From positions 1 to 64,000 of the forward strand of contig CALMYJ010000019.1 of the NCBI GenBank assembly GCA_937873715.1: DNA of 64,000 nt, in the 5' to 3' direction. Positions 18,251-28,152 of this stretch are shown piece by piece. The DNA is from an uncultured Chitinophagaceae bacterium (GTDB taxonomy: Bacteria > Bacteroidota > Bacteroidia > Chitinophagales > Chitinophagaceae). Under the pieces are notes generated by a model, which was given only the letters and a program-made list of their open reading frames with translations, had not been told where the DNA came from and made no database searches. Numbering within the stretch: the stretch's first letter is position 1; each line of letters starts with the position of its first letter. Position numbers and translations under genes: made by a program.

Positions 18251-19132
18251 TTAGCCGTTTAATGCCGCTGCACCGCTTACTATTTCTGTAAGCTCGGTAG
18301 TAATGGCCGCCTGCCTTGCCCTGTTGTAACTTATTTTAAGCGATTTGAGCAACTCGTTGGCATTATCGCTGGCTTTATCCATTGCCGTCATCCTGGCGCC
18401 ATGTTCGCTGGCATTACCATCCAGTACGGCTTTAAACAACTGGGTGTTTAATATTTTGGGCATCAGTTCTTTTACCAGCACTTCTTTGCCTGGCTCAAAA
18501 ATAAAGTCGGCTTTTTTACCGCCAGCCTTAGCCACCACTTTTTGTACGGGCAAAAACTGTTCGGCAATATATTGTTGTGATGCGGCATTTTTAAATTCGC
18601 TGTACACCAGTTCTACTGCATCAATTTCTTTATTGGCAAAAGCCTCCATAGCGTACCCGGCTGCGGCCTGCACTTTTTCAAAACTCAAACCGGTGAATAT
18701 ATCCCAGTATTTATTTACAACTGTAAACCCATTTTTGGTAAAATGCTCGTAGCCTTTTTTGCCAATAGGCAGTACCTGCACATTGCCTTTGGCATATTGG
18801 GCAGCGTATTTTTCTTTAATGATTTGCTTAGCCAGCTTAATAAGGTTGCTGTTGTACCCGCCACAAAGGCCACGGTCGCTGGTAACCACAATAACCAATA
18901 CTTTTTCTACCGGCCTTTCGGCTGCAAGGGCCAGGTTAAGGTCGCCATCGGTATTACTTACAATATTGGAGAGCATTTCCTGCAGCTTTTGGGCATAAGG
19001 TCTCATTTGGGTTATGGCATCCTGTGCACGGCGCAGCTTGGCGGCGCTTACCATTTTCATGGCCTTGGTAATTTGCTGGGTGCTTTGTACGCTCTTAATC
19101 CTGTTGCGAACTTCCTTTAATGCTCCTGACAT
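18251..19132 (-). CDS. atpG: F0F1 ATP synthase subunit gamma
   Basis: Central rotor stalk of the F1 sector coupling proton flow to ATP synthesis. The N-terminal helix (SGALKEVRNRIKSVQSTQQITKAMKMVSAAKLRRAQ) and the C-terminal helix (YNRARQAAITTELTEIVSGAAAL) are strongly conserved, and the middle contains SDRGLCGGYNSN. The length of 293 aa is normal. It is oddly placed: no other atp gene is adjacent, with an AraC regulator upstream and scpB downstream. A TACCTTTG box at 19162-19169 on the minus strand suggests its own promoter about 30 nt before the start. Confidence 0.96.
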   Translation of the reverse strand: MSGALKEVRNRIKSVQSTQQITKAMKMVSAAKLRRAQDAITQMRPYAQKLQEMLSNIVSNTDGDLNLALAAERPVEKVLVIVVTSDRGLCGGYNSNLIKLAKQIIKEKYAAQYAKGNVQVLPIGKKGYEHFTKNGFTVVNKYWDIFTGLSFEKVQAAAGYAMEAFANKEIDAVELVYSEFKNAASQQYIAEQFLPVQKVVAKAGGKKADFIFEPGKEVLVKELMPKILNTQLFKAVLDGNASEHGARMTAMDKASDNANELLKSLKISYNRARQAAITTELTEIVSGAAALNG

Positions 19133-19161
19133 ATTATAAATAGGTAGTTTTTATTGGTGGG

Positions 19162-19169
19162 CAAAGGTA
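19162..19169 (-). promoter_or_regulatory. -7 box before atpG
   Basis: Reads TACCTTTG on the minus strand (TAnnTTTG consensus), about 30 nt upstream of the atpG start. No clear -33 element. Confidence 0.55.
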
Positions 19170-19227
19170 GGGCAAAAAAGGTTAACCGAAAAGCTGTTTA
19201 TCAACAGCAGGTGCATTATTAACCTGC

Positions 19228-20229
19228 CTAATTCATCCGGCCAATTTCGCTGGGCAGGCAGTTAAATTCTTTTTTGAAAGCTGCCGAAAAATTACTCAGG
19301 TTCTGGTAGCCCAGCATGATACCCACTTCGGTAATGCTGTGTTTTTCCGAAAGCAACATTTGTTTGGCTTTATGCAGCCTGTTTTTTTGAAAATATTCGT
19401 ACATCCCCATACCATAGGCCAGCTTAAAGAGGCGCTTAAGTTTGCTTTCGCTCATGAGGGCAATACGGGAAAGCTTTTCGATACTGGGAAAAGGTTCGGG
19501 AAAATGATTCACCAGGGCCATTTCTACTTTTTGCAGCAGTTCAAACTCGGCTTCGTCCAGCTTTTCGCCGAGATTATTGAATACACCATTCCCAAAGTCT
19601 TCAAAAATTTTATCAAGAAGCCGCAGTACCCTGCTTTTGATATACAGCATCGGGTACGGGTGCGTATCGGGTACCTGCACTATTTCAGTTACCAGCTTTT
19701 GCTGTTTGGCGTACATAAGGCCACGCAACTGAGTGGCTGCCTGCAACTGCTGCACAGCGCTGGTTAAGGGTGCAGTAATGTTTTTTTCCATCCAATACCG
19801 GTTGGCATATATACTTATACCGGTAAGCCTGGTGCCGGCTGCAAATTTTAGTTCGTGATGGGCTTGTGCATCCACCATCCGCAGCAGGTTGTAGCTACCT
19901 GCCGCCCTTTTATATACCGTGCCATTGAGTGTGTATTCGTAAGGCTCCGGGGTATCAAAGCTGCAGCAGTAAATTATCATACCAAAACTATCGCCGGGGT
20001 GCCGTATCAGCGTTTTTGACCGGGAGAGGGTGCAATCGTACAGTGCACAGCTTAATCCCTCTTCAATGTTATATGCTTTGGAAAACCCGTTGCCAAGGTT
20101 TAAATAAAGTCCGTTAGCTTGTGGGGTTGTATTGTTGCCCAGTACGGCGGCAAACTCATTAAGCCATTGGGGATAGTCGGATTGTTGAAATTCGAACACA
20201 AGTGCATCAGCACTTTTTGGTTTTATCAT
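19228..20229 (-). CDS. AraC family transcriptional regulator
   Basis: DNA-binding regulator. The C-terminal ~85 residues (about 249-333) hold the paired helix-turn-helix of the family: LSRIALMSESKLKRLFKLAYGM for the first and HSITEVGIMLGYQNLSNFSAAFKKEF for the second. The N-terminal ~240 residues are a probable sensing or dimerisation domain I cannot name. It resembles the PchR-like group of Bacteroidota regulators, but that is only a suggestion. A TACCTTTG box (20263-20270, minus) lies 34 nt before the start. The target genes are not evident from the neighbourhood. Confidence 0.88.
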   Translation of the reverse strand: MIKPKSADALVFEFQQSDYPQWLNEFAAVLGNNTTPQANGLYLNLGNGFSKAYNIEEGLSCALYDCTLSRSKTLIRHPGDSFGMIIYCCSFDTPEPYEYTLNGTVYKRAAGSYNLLRMVDAQAHHELKFAAGTRLTGISIYANRYWMEKNITAPLTSAVQQLQAATQLRGLMYAKQQKLVTEIVQVPDTHPYPMLYIKSRVLRLLDKIFEDFGNGVFNNLGEKLDEAEFELLQKVEMALVNHFPEPFPSIEKLSRIALMSESKLKRLFKLAYGMGMYEYFQKNRLHKAKQMLLSEKHSITEVGIMLGYQNLSNFSAAFKKEFNCLPSEIGRMN

Positions 20230-20564
20230 CTATTGAATTTTACGTCGTTCCTTAAAACCCGGCAAAGGTATATATGCAATAGTATAAGCAGCTAATTGAT
20301 TCAGACATGCAAATGCCTGCAAACGGCATGATTCATATAGCTGCGACGCAACACTAATTTTGACGTTTTTAAAAAACATGCCGCCAATTTTATAACTATT
20401 AATAGCAAAATCCTTTTTTTGCTTTAAAATTGCATTTAACCTAATCAATACCGGCAATCAATTTGAATACGAAACAACACAGGTTCCATACCTGTACAAC
20501 CAGTACCCTGTAACCAATCAATATCCAATTTGCCTGCCGGCCGAAAACGATTAACAACTAAACG
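20230..20564. other. Divergent intergenic region between the AraC gene and the small membrane protein gene
   Basis: AT-rich, with the AraC -7 box at 20263-20270. A 75-aa minus-strand open frame here has no recognisable features and I do not call it a gene. I see nothing else. Confidence 0.5.
20263..20270 (-). promoter_or_regulatory. -7 box before the AraC-family gene
   Basis: Reads TACCTTTG on the minus strand, 34 nt before the start codon. It is the same octamer as before prfC, atpG and mdh. Confidence 0.5.
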
Positions 20565-20915
20565 ATGGAGTTAGCCTTCAACCTGCTGATTACTGTATTG
20601 CTGGAACTGCCTATTGTTGGCTTTTTTTTTAGAAGAAAAAAAAGGAAGAACGCCTACCTGATAGCATTGCTGGCCAATATCATTACCTGGCCTGTTGTAA
20701 ATATTATTAAGCTCAACAGCGATTTTAACCTTGATATAGTAGCCGTTGGCGTGGTAGCCGCAGAAGCATTTATTTACTATTATTTTCTTGATACAGGCTG
20801 GAAAAAAGCGCTGCTTATTTCCTTTTTTGCCAACCTGCTGAGTTATATCGTTACTAAGTTTGTACACATCAGTCCGGATTATTTTCAGAAAAAACAGGAG
20901 ATATTCATACAATAA
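20565..20915 (+). CDS. Small multi-pass membrane protein of unknown function
   Basis: The 116-aa product is very hydrophobic, with about four predicted membrane helices (about 4-22, 30-50, 58-76 and 82-100). A basic cluster RRKKRKN at about 23-29 follows the first helix, consistent with a cytoplasmic loop. I do not recognise the family. It sits between the divergent AraC regulator and secA, about 190 nt upstream of the latter, with no evidence of co-function. Confidence 0.6.
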   Translation: MELAFNLLITVLLELPIVGFFFRRKKRKNAYLIALLANIITWPVVNIIKLNSDFNLDIVAVGVVAAEAFIYYYFLDTGWKKALLISFFANLLSYIVTKFVHISPDYFQKKQEIFIQ

Positions 20916-21107
20916 CAGTCATCACAACTGCTCCGGTTTTACCAATTACCCATTTACAGCATCCTGCCGGAAATATTGATTATGCTTACCTTTACGCCCC
21001 GGCAAATATTTTGGCGCTGCCAAATTGGCCTTTAGGCAATTTGAGCACCATATTTGACGAATCAGCTATTTCAACAACATCAATCATAAAGAATAATACA
21101 GCTATTT

Positions 21108-24100
21108 ATGTCAGGCTTTTTATCAAAACTGTTTGGAGGAAACAAAAGCGAAAAAGATGTAAAGAAAATAATGCCGCAGGTGGCAAAAATCAACACCTTT
21201 TTTCAGCAATACCAGTCGCTCACCAATGATGAACTCCGCCAGCAAACTAACAGCTTCCGCAACAGGATTAGCAAACATCTTGAAGCCATTGATGCCGAAA
21301 TAGAGGCGAAAAAAAATGAAGCCGAAAACCTGTCGGCAGCCGAAATATCGCTGAAAGATACCCTTTATCAGCAGGTGGATGATTTGAAAAAAGACAGGGA
21401 TAGTAAAATAGAAGAGATACTCAACCAAATACTGCCCGAAGCATTTGCAGTAGTAAAAGAAACGGCAAGGCGCTTTAAAGAAAATACAACCCTTGAAAGT
21501 ACGGCTACAGAACTGGATAAAACCCTGGCCGTAAAAAAAGACTACATCAGCATTGAAGGCGATAAAGCGATTTTTAAAAATACCTGGAAGGCCGCCGGAG
21601 GCGAAGTTACCTGGAACATGGTGCATTACGATGTGCAGCTTATAGGTGGTGCAGTGCTGCACTCCGGCAAAATTGCCGAAATGGCCACCGGCGAAGGTAA
21701 AACCCTGGTGAGCACCCTGCCCGCCTACCTGAATGCACTGGCCGGCGAAGGCGTACACATTGTAACGGTAAACGATTACCTGGCCCGCCGTGATAGTGAA
21801 TGGAATGGCCCCATATTTGAATGGCTGGGCATTACCGTTGACTGTATCGACAAACACGAGCCTAACAGCGATGCCCGCCGCAAAGCCTACAATGCCGATA
21901 TAACCTATGGTACCAACAACGAATTTGGCTTTGATTACCTCCGCGACAATATGGTGCACAACCCCGATGAAATGGTACAGCGCAAGCACCATTTTGCCAT
22001 GGTGGATGAAGTGGATAGCGTATTAATTGATGATGCCCGTACCCCACTTATCATCAGCGGGCCGGTAGGACACAGTGATAATACCCAGCAGTTTTTTGAC
22101 CTTAAACCCCGTATCGAAAAACTGGTAGAAGCCCAACGCAAAGCCGTAAATCAATACCTGATTGACGCTAAAAAGAAAATTGCTGAAGGCAACGACGACC
22201 CTAAAGACGGCGGCCTGTCGCTCATGAGGGCACATCGTGGTTTACCCAAAAACAGTGCACTGATTAAATTTTTAAGTGAACCGGGCATAAGGGTGAAGTT
22301 GCAAAAAAGCGAAAACTACTACCTGGCCGATCAGCAAAAAGAAATGCCCAAGGTAGATGCTGAATTATATTTTCATATCGATGAAAAAAACAACCAGGTA
22401 GACCTTACCGATAAGGGTATCAACCTCATTACCGGCTCGGGCGAAGACCCTGAATTTTTCATCCTGCCCGATATTGCCACCAAACTGGCAGAGATTGATA
22501 AAAGCGACCTGTCGGCTGATGAAAAATTACACCAGAAAGAGGGCCTGTTAAATGATTACGCCGTAAAAGCGGAACGCATACACACCGTACAGCAATTGCT
22601 GAAAGCCTATACCCTTTTTGACAAAGATGTGGAGTACGTGGTAATGGATGGTGCTGTAAAAATTGTGGACGAACAAACCGGCCGTATCCTTGATGGCCGC
22701 CGCTACAGCGATGGGTTGCACCAGGCCATTGAAGCTAAAGAAAATGTAAAAATTGAAGCTTCCACGCAAACCTATGCCACCATCACTTTGCAGAATTACT
22801 TCCGCATGTACCATAAGCTGGCCGGTATGACGGGTACTGCCGAAACCGAAGCTGCCGAACTATGGGATATTTATAAACTGGATGTGGTAACCATACCCAC
22901 CAATATTAAAGCCATCCGTAAAGACGAGCAGGACCTGGTTTATAAAACCAAAAGAGAAAAATATAAAGCGGTAATTGATGAAATTGAAAAACTCCGCAAT
23001 GCCGGCAGGCCCACACTGGTAGGTACCACCTCGGTAGAAATAAGTGAATTGCTGAGCCGTATGCTCAAGCAAAAAAATATACCACATAATGTACTCAATG
23101 CGAAGCAACATGCTAAGGAAGCGCAGGTAGTGGCCGAGGCTGGCCTTACCGGTGCCGTAACCATTGCCACCAATATGGCCGGCCGTGGTACCGATATTAA
23201 ACTGGGGCCCGGTGTAAAAGAAGCCGGTGGCCTGGCCATTGTAGGTACCGAACGCCACGAAAGCCGCAGGGTAGACAGGCAGTTGCGTGGCCGTGCCGGC
23301 CGCCAGGGCGACCCCGGCAGCAGCCAGTTTTTTGTAAGCCTCGAAGACGACCTCATGCGTATGTTTGGCAGCGAACGTATTGCCTCACTCATGGACAGGA
23401 TGGGCTACAAAGAAGGCGAAGTGATACAGCACAGCATGATTTCGAAATCTATCGAAAGAGCACAAAAGAAAGTAGAAGAAAACAACTTTGGCATACGTAA
23501 ACGCCTGCTGGAATACGATGATGTGATGAACAAACAGCGTAAAGTGGTATACAGCAAGCGCAACCATGCCCTGTTTGGCGAAAGGCTGGCACTCGACCTC
23601 GACAATGCTTTTTACTCTGTTGCCGAAGGACTGGTAAATTCCTTTAAAGAAACCAACGACTACGAAGGCTTTAAGCTGGCCGCCATTATGCATTTTGGCA
23701 TTGATACCAGCATTAGCGCCGAAGCACTGGATAAAGAAAATGCCAATACCCTTGCCGAAACATTATACCTGGAGACAAAAGAAAATTACAACCGTAAAAC
23801 AAATGAAATAGCGGCCAATACATTGCCTGTAATTAAAAATATCCGCCAACAGCAGGGCAGCCATATTGTAAATGTAGCCGTACCCTTTACCGATGGGCGT
23901 AAAGGCATACAGGCTCTGGCCAACCTCGATAAAACCATTGCCAGCAATGGTGCCGAATTAACTAATGCCCTGGAACGCAGTATTACCCTTGCCCTGATTG
24001 ATGATGCCTGGAAAGAACATTTAAGGGCTATGGACGACCTGCGCCACAGTGTGCAAACGGCAGGCTACGAACAAAAAGATCCACTGGTGATTTATAAAAT

Positions 24101-24437
24101 AGAAGCTTTCAGCGCTTTTAAGCAAATGGATGACCAGGTGAATAAAGATATCGTTAGCTTCCTTTGCCACTGTGGTATACCTACCGAACAAAATAATGCA
24201 GGGAAAATAAAAGAAGGCAGGGAAGAAAAAACAGATATGAGCCGCATGCAGCAGCGTAAAGAAGCATTTGCCACTGCCGATGGCGGGTCTGAATATGCCG
24301 GGCAGGACAATGACTATTACGACCCCACCCCGGTAAAGCAGGAGCCCATACGTGTAGAAAAAGCCCCGGGCCGTAACGATCCCTGTCCCTGTGGCAGTGG
24401 CAAAAAGTTTAAACAGTGCCACGGCAGGGAAGCGTAG
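21108..24437 (+). CDS. secA: Preprotein translocase subunit SecA
   Basis: ATP-driven motor pushing unfolded preproteins through SecYEG. The Walker A motif lies in MATGEGKTLVSTLPAYLNA, followed by TVNDYLARRDSEW, the DEVDS Walker B, MTGTAETEA, TNMAGRGTDI and LRGRAGRQGDPG. The C-terminus ends with the zinc-binding SEC-C motif (NDPCPCGSGKKFKQCHG). At 1109 aa it is longer than the roughly 900-aa E. coli protein; insertions after the Walker B region (about 310-430) are usual for Bacteroidota. Here SecA would also serve the giant T9SS substrates, which carry Sec signal peptides. Confidence 0.98.
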   Translation: MSGFLSKLFGGNKSEKDVKKIMPQVAKINTFFQQYQSLTNDELRQQTNSFRNRISKHLEAIDAEIEAKKNEAENLSAAEISLKDTLYQQVDDLKKDRDSKIEEILNQILPEAFAVVKETARRFKENTTLESTATELDKTLAVKKDYISIEGDKAIFKNTWKAAGGEVTWNMVHYDVQLIGGAVLHSGKIAEMATGEGKTLVSTLPAYLNALAGEGVHIVTVNDYLARRDSEWNGPIFEWLGITVDCIDKHEPNSDARRKAYNADITYGTNNEFGFDYLRDNMVHNPDEMVQRKHHFAMVDEVDSVLIDDARTPLIISGPVGHSDNTQQFFDLKPRIEKLVEAQRKAVNQYLIDAKKKIAEGNDDPKDGGLSLMRAHRGLPKNSALIKFLSEPGIRVKLQKSENYYLADQQKEMPKVDAELYFHIDEKNNQVDLTDKGINLITGSGEDPEFFILPDIATKLAEIDKSDLSADEKLHQKEGLLNDYAVKAERIHTVQQLLKAYTLFDKDVEYVVMDGAVKIVDEQTGRILDGRRYSDGLHQAIEAKENVKIEASTQTYATITLQNYFRMYHKLAGMTGTAETEAAELWDIYKLDVVTIPTNIKAIRKDEQDLVYKTKREKYKAVIDEIEKLRNAGRPTLVGTTSVEISELLSRMLKQKNIPHNVLNAKQHAKEAQVVAEAGLTGAVTIATNMAGRGTDIKLGPGVKEAGGLAIVGTERHESRRVDRQLRGRAGRQGDPGSSQFFVSLEDDLMRMFGSERIASLMDRMGYKEGEVIQHSMISKSIERAQKKVEENNFGIRKRLLEYDDVMNKQRKVVYSKRNHALFGERLALDLDNAFYSVAEGLVNSFKETNDYEGFKLAAIMHFGIDTSISAEALDKENANTLAETLYLETKENYNRKTNEIAANTLPVIKNIRQQQGSHIVNVAVPFTDGRKGIQALANLDKTIASNGAELTNALERSITLALIDDAWKEHLRAMDDLRHSVQTAGYEQKDPLVIYKIEAFSAFKQMDDQVNKDIVSFLCHCGIPTEQNNAGKIKEGREEKTDMSRMQQRKEAFATADGGSEYAGQDNDYYDPTPVKQEPIRVEKAPGRNDPCPCGSGKKFKQCHGREA

Positions 24438-24461
24438 TTTTAAAAAAACTATAACTGAATA

Positions 24462-24499
24462 AAAAAAGGGTTTCAGCCGGCAGGTTGAAACCCTTTTTT
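24462..24499. terminator. Bidirectional terminator downstream of secA
   Basis: A perfect 14-bp stem, AAAAAAGGGTTTCA with TGAAACCCTTTTTT, and a 10-nt loop, between two convergent genes. It starts 25 nt after the secA stop. Confidence 0.92.
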
Positions 24500-24585
24500 G
24501 TTTGCTAAATTATAGCAGATGAACTGTTGCATACAACAAGATGCAAAGCGCTACTATTAAATTATGACTTGAATATCCCTGTAAT

Positions 24586-26877
24586 TTAATTTCCAACTTT
24601 AAAATTTATTCCGGGAGGTACTACAAGGTTAGTACCAGGCATTATTGTAACTTTTTTGCAAACGCTTGCTGCACTAACGGTAATGGTTGTTCCAGGCGCA
24701 TTTATCAATACTATATCATCGGCTGTGGGCACTGTATTACCCACCCAATTGTTGGGGTCGTCCCATAAAAATGAGCCTCCCTGTTGTGTATTGCGCCACA
24801 TTTTAGCAAAGCTCCCGCTGCTTAAAGCAAGGGCATAGTAGGCCGTGCTATTATAATTACCGGAAGTAGCATTTATCCAGCTAAAATCCCAGGAAGGTCT
24901 TAGTGGAAATACATTATTTACAACATAAGAGCCGCCCCTCGGCCCGCCAATATCTGTATAGGTGCCATCTGCTGTTGCTGAAACTACAGCCCTGCGGTTG
25001 TTTTGGTCTCCATCAATAAAGCCTGTGGTAATTGTGTTGTACCCCAATACTACAGAATCAACTTTGGTTAAACTGCCCTCAAGCACTTCAACTTTGTAGC
25101 GGTACAAGGGATGCAACTGGCTTATGCCTGCCCCGCTACTGCCCGTTTCGGATTGTATGAGAGACACTCTTACAAGGGCATTGTCGGCACTTATGCCATA
25201 CATACCAAAAGGAAAGTTCTGCCCATTAAAGCCCACAGGAAAAACCCGGTTAAGATTATTGCCATGTATCCGGTAAGCAATAGCACCTCCTGATATATGA
25301 GCATTGTTAGATGCATTATTACCGGCGGCACCAGGAAATCCCAAAATTGCAGCACCAAGGTAGGAAGGGTCGGTTAATGTTATTGTTGTACCCTCTGCCA
25401 TTTGTAGTTTGTTAAATATTCTAAAACCTGACCCTAAAGGAGAGGAAATATTAATATTCCAGGGAACTTTTATATGTGAAAAATAACTACTGATCGATAA
25501 TTCATATAAAGTATCTCCTTGTAAGCACTCTCCAGCTGAGCCCAAAACGTAGGGTTCATCTTGGGAACCAAATGAATTGGGAATTGTAAAAATGCCAGCA
25601 TATCGCAAACTGATTTTTGCTCCCGGAGCCCTGAAAACTGCTTCGGACAAACATTCAGGATGACCAAATGTAAAAGTAGTTGACGCCAAGTCAGCGGTTT
25701 TTTGGTGGTTAATTTCCAGCTTATCGTTTGTAGTCAATTTGCCGGTTTTAAGTGCAAGAAAGCGGGATACAGTAAGCCTGTTGGCGCTGGGTGTTTCTAT
25801 ACGAACGCCTTGCGGATTATCTACTTCCAGTCCAAATAGTAGCCCTTCCTCAAACTGAGAGGGAGAAGAAAAACTAAATACCTGCTCCATTGGTTCAAGG
25901 GTTGCGGGACGATTAAATATTAACAGGCCATCTCTTACATCAATATATCCTCCGGGCTGGATGGTTAAATGTCCATAGAGTTGCCTTTGAATATAAAAAT
26001 TAACACCCGGACTCGAACCTATATCAAACCTTCCAGTGCTTTCTACCTGCAGATTACCCGAAATGATGGGCGGGCCATAATGCAGGGTACCGGCAATAGT
26101 AAGATTATTGATATGGTTTGTTCCTTCAAAAATGGTACTGCCCGCTGGTATAAATACATTGTCTGATCCTGCAGGCACACCCTGTGGTTGCCAGGCTTCA
26201 GGATTTCGCCAGTAAAAACTGCCCGGAAGGGATTGAAAATTTTTTGGCGATCTTGAAATAAGAGAAATACCAGATATCGCAATGCTGGATGTATTATCCA
26301 AAATTGGAAACCCCGGAGACCTGTAGCCCACAAAAAAAACCAGGCGCACTTTTTTGCCTGCGTTACTGGGGTGAAGATGGAGTACCACTTCAAACCAGTT
26401 AATGGAAAAGACCATACCACTAGAAAATAGGGAGCCTGCGCTACCGTTTTGTGAATAAGTGGAATTGCTATTGGAGGGCAACTGGTTTTCGTTGTATAGT
26501 CCTATATCCAGAGTACCTCCACCTTTGTGGCAGTATAGGAACCGCAGTTCAATTACATCTTCGCCAGCCGGAATATCAATATCCCTGTAAAAAACCAATG
26601 ACTTGCCCGTGCCCCCAATTTCACTCACATCTATGCCCGGCACAGGGTTGGGTTCATTCCAGTTAGGGCTGGCAAAAGCGGCTTTTCGTTGGTCGTACGG
26701 AAAACCTATGGCCCAGCCGTTTATGTTATTACCATTATGCAGCATCCAGCCATTATCGGCAAAACTGTTGCCAAGGGCAAAACTGCCTTCACGAACCGAA
26801 TCAATTAAAACCGTTTGTGCTGTTACTGTAAAAAAGTTGCTGACCCATAGCACTAGTAAAAACATTACAATTCTCAT
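24586..26877 (-). CDS. Large secreted beta-rich protein of unknown function
   Basis: The signal peptide (about residues 1-20, ending TVTAQT) is followed by a lectin- or jelly-roll-like N-terminal region (about 25-210). Then come two copies of a W-x-x-P-x-x-W...VP...D motif: WRNPEAWQPQGVPAGSDNVFIPAG (about 230) and WDDPNNWVGNTVPTADDIVLI near the C-terminus. The same motif type is present in the giant proteins at 36.8-55.8 kb. Unlike those, it has no T9SS sorting domain and stops soon after the second motif, so it may be C-terminally shortened or retained in the periplasm or outer membrane. Function unknown. Confidence 0.72.
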   Translation of the reverse strand: MRIVMFLLVLWVSNFFTVTAQTVLIDSVREGSFALGNSFADNGWMLHNGNNINGWAIGFPYDQRKAAFASPNWNEPNPVPGIDVSEIGGTGKSLVFYRDIDIPAGEDVIELRFLYCHKGGGTLDIGLYNENQLPSNSNSTYSQNGSAGSLFSSGMVFSINWFEVVLHLHPSNAGKKVRLVFFVGYRSPGFPILDNTSSIAISGISLISRSPKNFQSLPGSFYWRNPEAWQPQGVPAGSDNVFIPAGSTIFEGTNHINNLTIAGTLHYGPPIISGNLQVESTGRFDIGSSPGVNFYIQRQLYGHLTIQPGGYIDVRDGLLIFNRPATLEPMEQVFSFSSPSQFEEGLLFGLEVDNPQGVRIETPSANRLTVSRFLALKTGKLTTNDKLEINHQKTADLASTTFTFGHPECLSEAVFRAPGAKISLRYAGIFTIPNSFGSQDEPYVLGSAGECLQGDTLYELSISSYFSHIKVPWNINISSPLGSGFRIFNKLQMAEGTTITLTDPSYLGAAILGFPGAAGNNASNNAHISGGAIAYRIHGNNLNRVFPVGFNGQNFPFGMYGISADNALVRVSLIQSETGSSGAGISQLHPLYRYKVEVLEGSLTKVDSVVLGYNTITTGFIDGDQNNRRAVVSATADGTYTDIGGPRGGSYVVNNVFPLRPSWDFSWINATSGNYNSTAYYALALSSGSFAKMWRNTQQGGSFLWDDPNNWVGNTVPTADDIVLINAPGTTITVSAASVCKKVTIMPGTNLVVPPGINFKVGN

Positions 26878-27092
26878 ATTGCATAATTATACTATAAAAG
26901 TAACGTAATTGTACCAATGGCACAGTAAATAATTAAAAAAGATAATAAGTTGTTAACCTTGTTATCTTTTTAGATAGCCGACATCTTTATAACATTTCAC
27001 ATCGGCAATGCCAGTTTTTTCCTGCAACAGACTATTTAAAAACTACTCAAAACAACAACTGCCTACGATTTTATTGCATACCTTCGGCACAA

Positions 27093-27461
27093 TTGAAATT
27101 CCTCAAAACGATATCACTATTTGGCTGTATAGCTGCTTTATGCACACTCTGCTGCAGCAAGCTTATGGCAAAACATGCTTTTAATTTAAAGTGTATTGCA
27201 GTAGAAGCGGCAATAACCAGCAGCAGTGAATCAGCAGTTTTAAAGAACAATATTGCTACAACAGTTTTTTTTATAAAAACTGCCGGGCAAAGTTCTATTA
27301 CCACAAGAGTAGAAGAACCTGGCAGTAAAGATGCCTGCTTCTTTTCTTCATGGGTGTACAGCGCAAAAAAAAATGATATACTCCCCGAAAAAAGCCCGGC
27401 CTTTATATGCTTTGAACGCCAACAACAAAAAATCATCTTCCCACATCATCATTTCTGGTAG
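27093..27461 (+). CDS. Possible small secreted protein
   Basis: The 122-aa frame starts at TTG and opens with a plausible signal sequence (MKFLKTISLFGCIAALCTLCCS). The CxxCC could give a lipobox-like cysteine. The rest shows no known domain, and a frame of similar length exists on the opposite strand. I keep it only because of the signal-like N-terminus and its place in an otherwise empty stretch. Confidence 0.35.
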   Translation: MKFLKTISLFGCIAALCTLCCSKLMAKHAFNLKCIAVEAAITSSSESAVLKNNIATTVFFIKTAGQSSITTRVEEPGSKDACFFSSWVYSAKKNDILPEKSPAFICFERQQQKIIFPHHHFW

Positions 27462-27566
27462 TTGCCAGCCGGTTGAGCATACCTGCAGTTGAACTGCAAC
27501 AAAAATTTCTGAATACAACATTATCACAATGCTGAAGCGAACAGCTTACAGCTAAAAAATATTACT

Positions 27567-28106
27567 ATGGGTTCTACATTACTCACAGCAGGTATTCTGT
27601 TGGGAATAACCTTCCTTTTTATATTCCTATTTTCACTAAAGCACAAAATGGAACAGAAAAAAGAAAAAATAGAGCGTAAAAAAACGATAAGTGAATTTAT
27701 TGCCGCTAACCAGCTTACGCTTACCGAAAAAGAAGCATTTCAAAACCTGTTTATTGCTATAGATACCAATCAGGAAAAGCTTTTTTATATTACATATAAC
27801 AATAGCGGGCATGAATCAGCCATTTTAAATTTAAAGTGTATAAAAGCTGCAAAAGTGGACAGTATTGAACAAAACATATACGACGAAATAAAGGGCAGGC
27901 AGGTTGTTGTTGGAAGGCATGTTAACAAAATTCAACTACAGCTAAGTTTAAAAAACAATATCGAAATGCTCCATTATCTCCCCTTTTACCAGGCCCATGT
28001 AAATGGGATAGATGAATTGAACACGTTAAAAAAACGGGCAGAATACTGGCAGGAACTTATTACCCATTTCTGCAGCTGCCAAAACACGGGTAAATTACAG
28101 GCATAA
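27567..28106 (+). CDS. Membrane-anchored protein of unknown function
   Basis: One N-terminal membrane helix (about residues 5-24) is followed by a very basic stretch (about 25-42) and a soluble domain of about 130 residues, probably cytoplasmic by the positive-inside rule. No family is recognised. It is 46 nt upstream of the potassium/proton antiporter on the same strand, so co-transcription is likely and it may be an accessory of that transporter; that is inference from position only. Confidence 0.6.
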   Translation: MGSTLLTAGILLGITFLFIFLFSLKHKMEQKKEKIERKKTISEFIAANQLTLTEKEAFQNLFIAIDTNQEKLFYITYNNSGHESAILNLKCIKAAKVDSIEQNIYDEIKGRQVVVGRHVNKIQLQLSLKNNIEMLHYLPFYQAHVNGIDELNTLKKRAEYWQELITHFCSCQNTGKLQA

Positions 28107-28152
28107 AAATGATTTTTCTGAACCGGAATTTTTGAGTAAATAGAATGATAAT

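Noticed and set aside
21123..21992. 289-aa minus-strand ORF opposite secA
   Set aside because: Shadow of secA on the antisense strand; its composition is aromatic-rich and no domain is visible.
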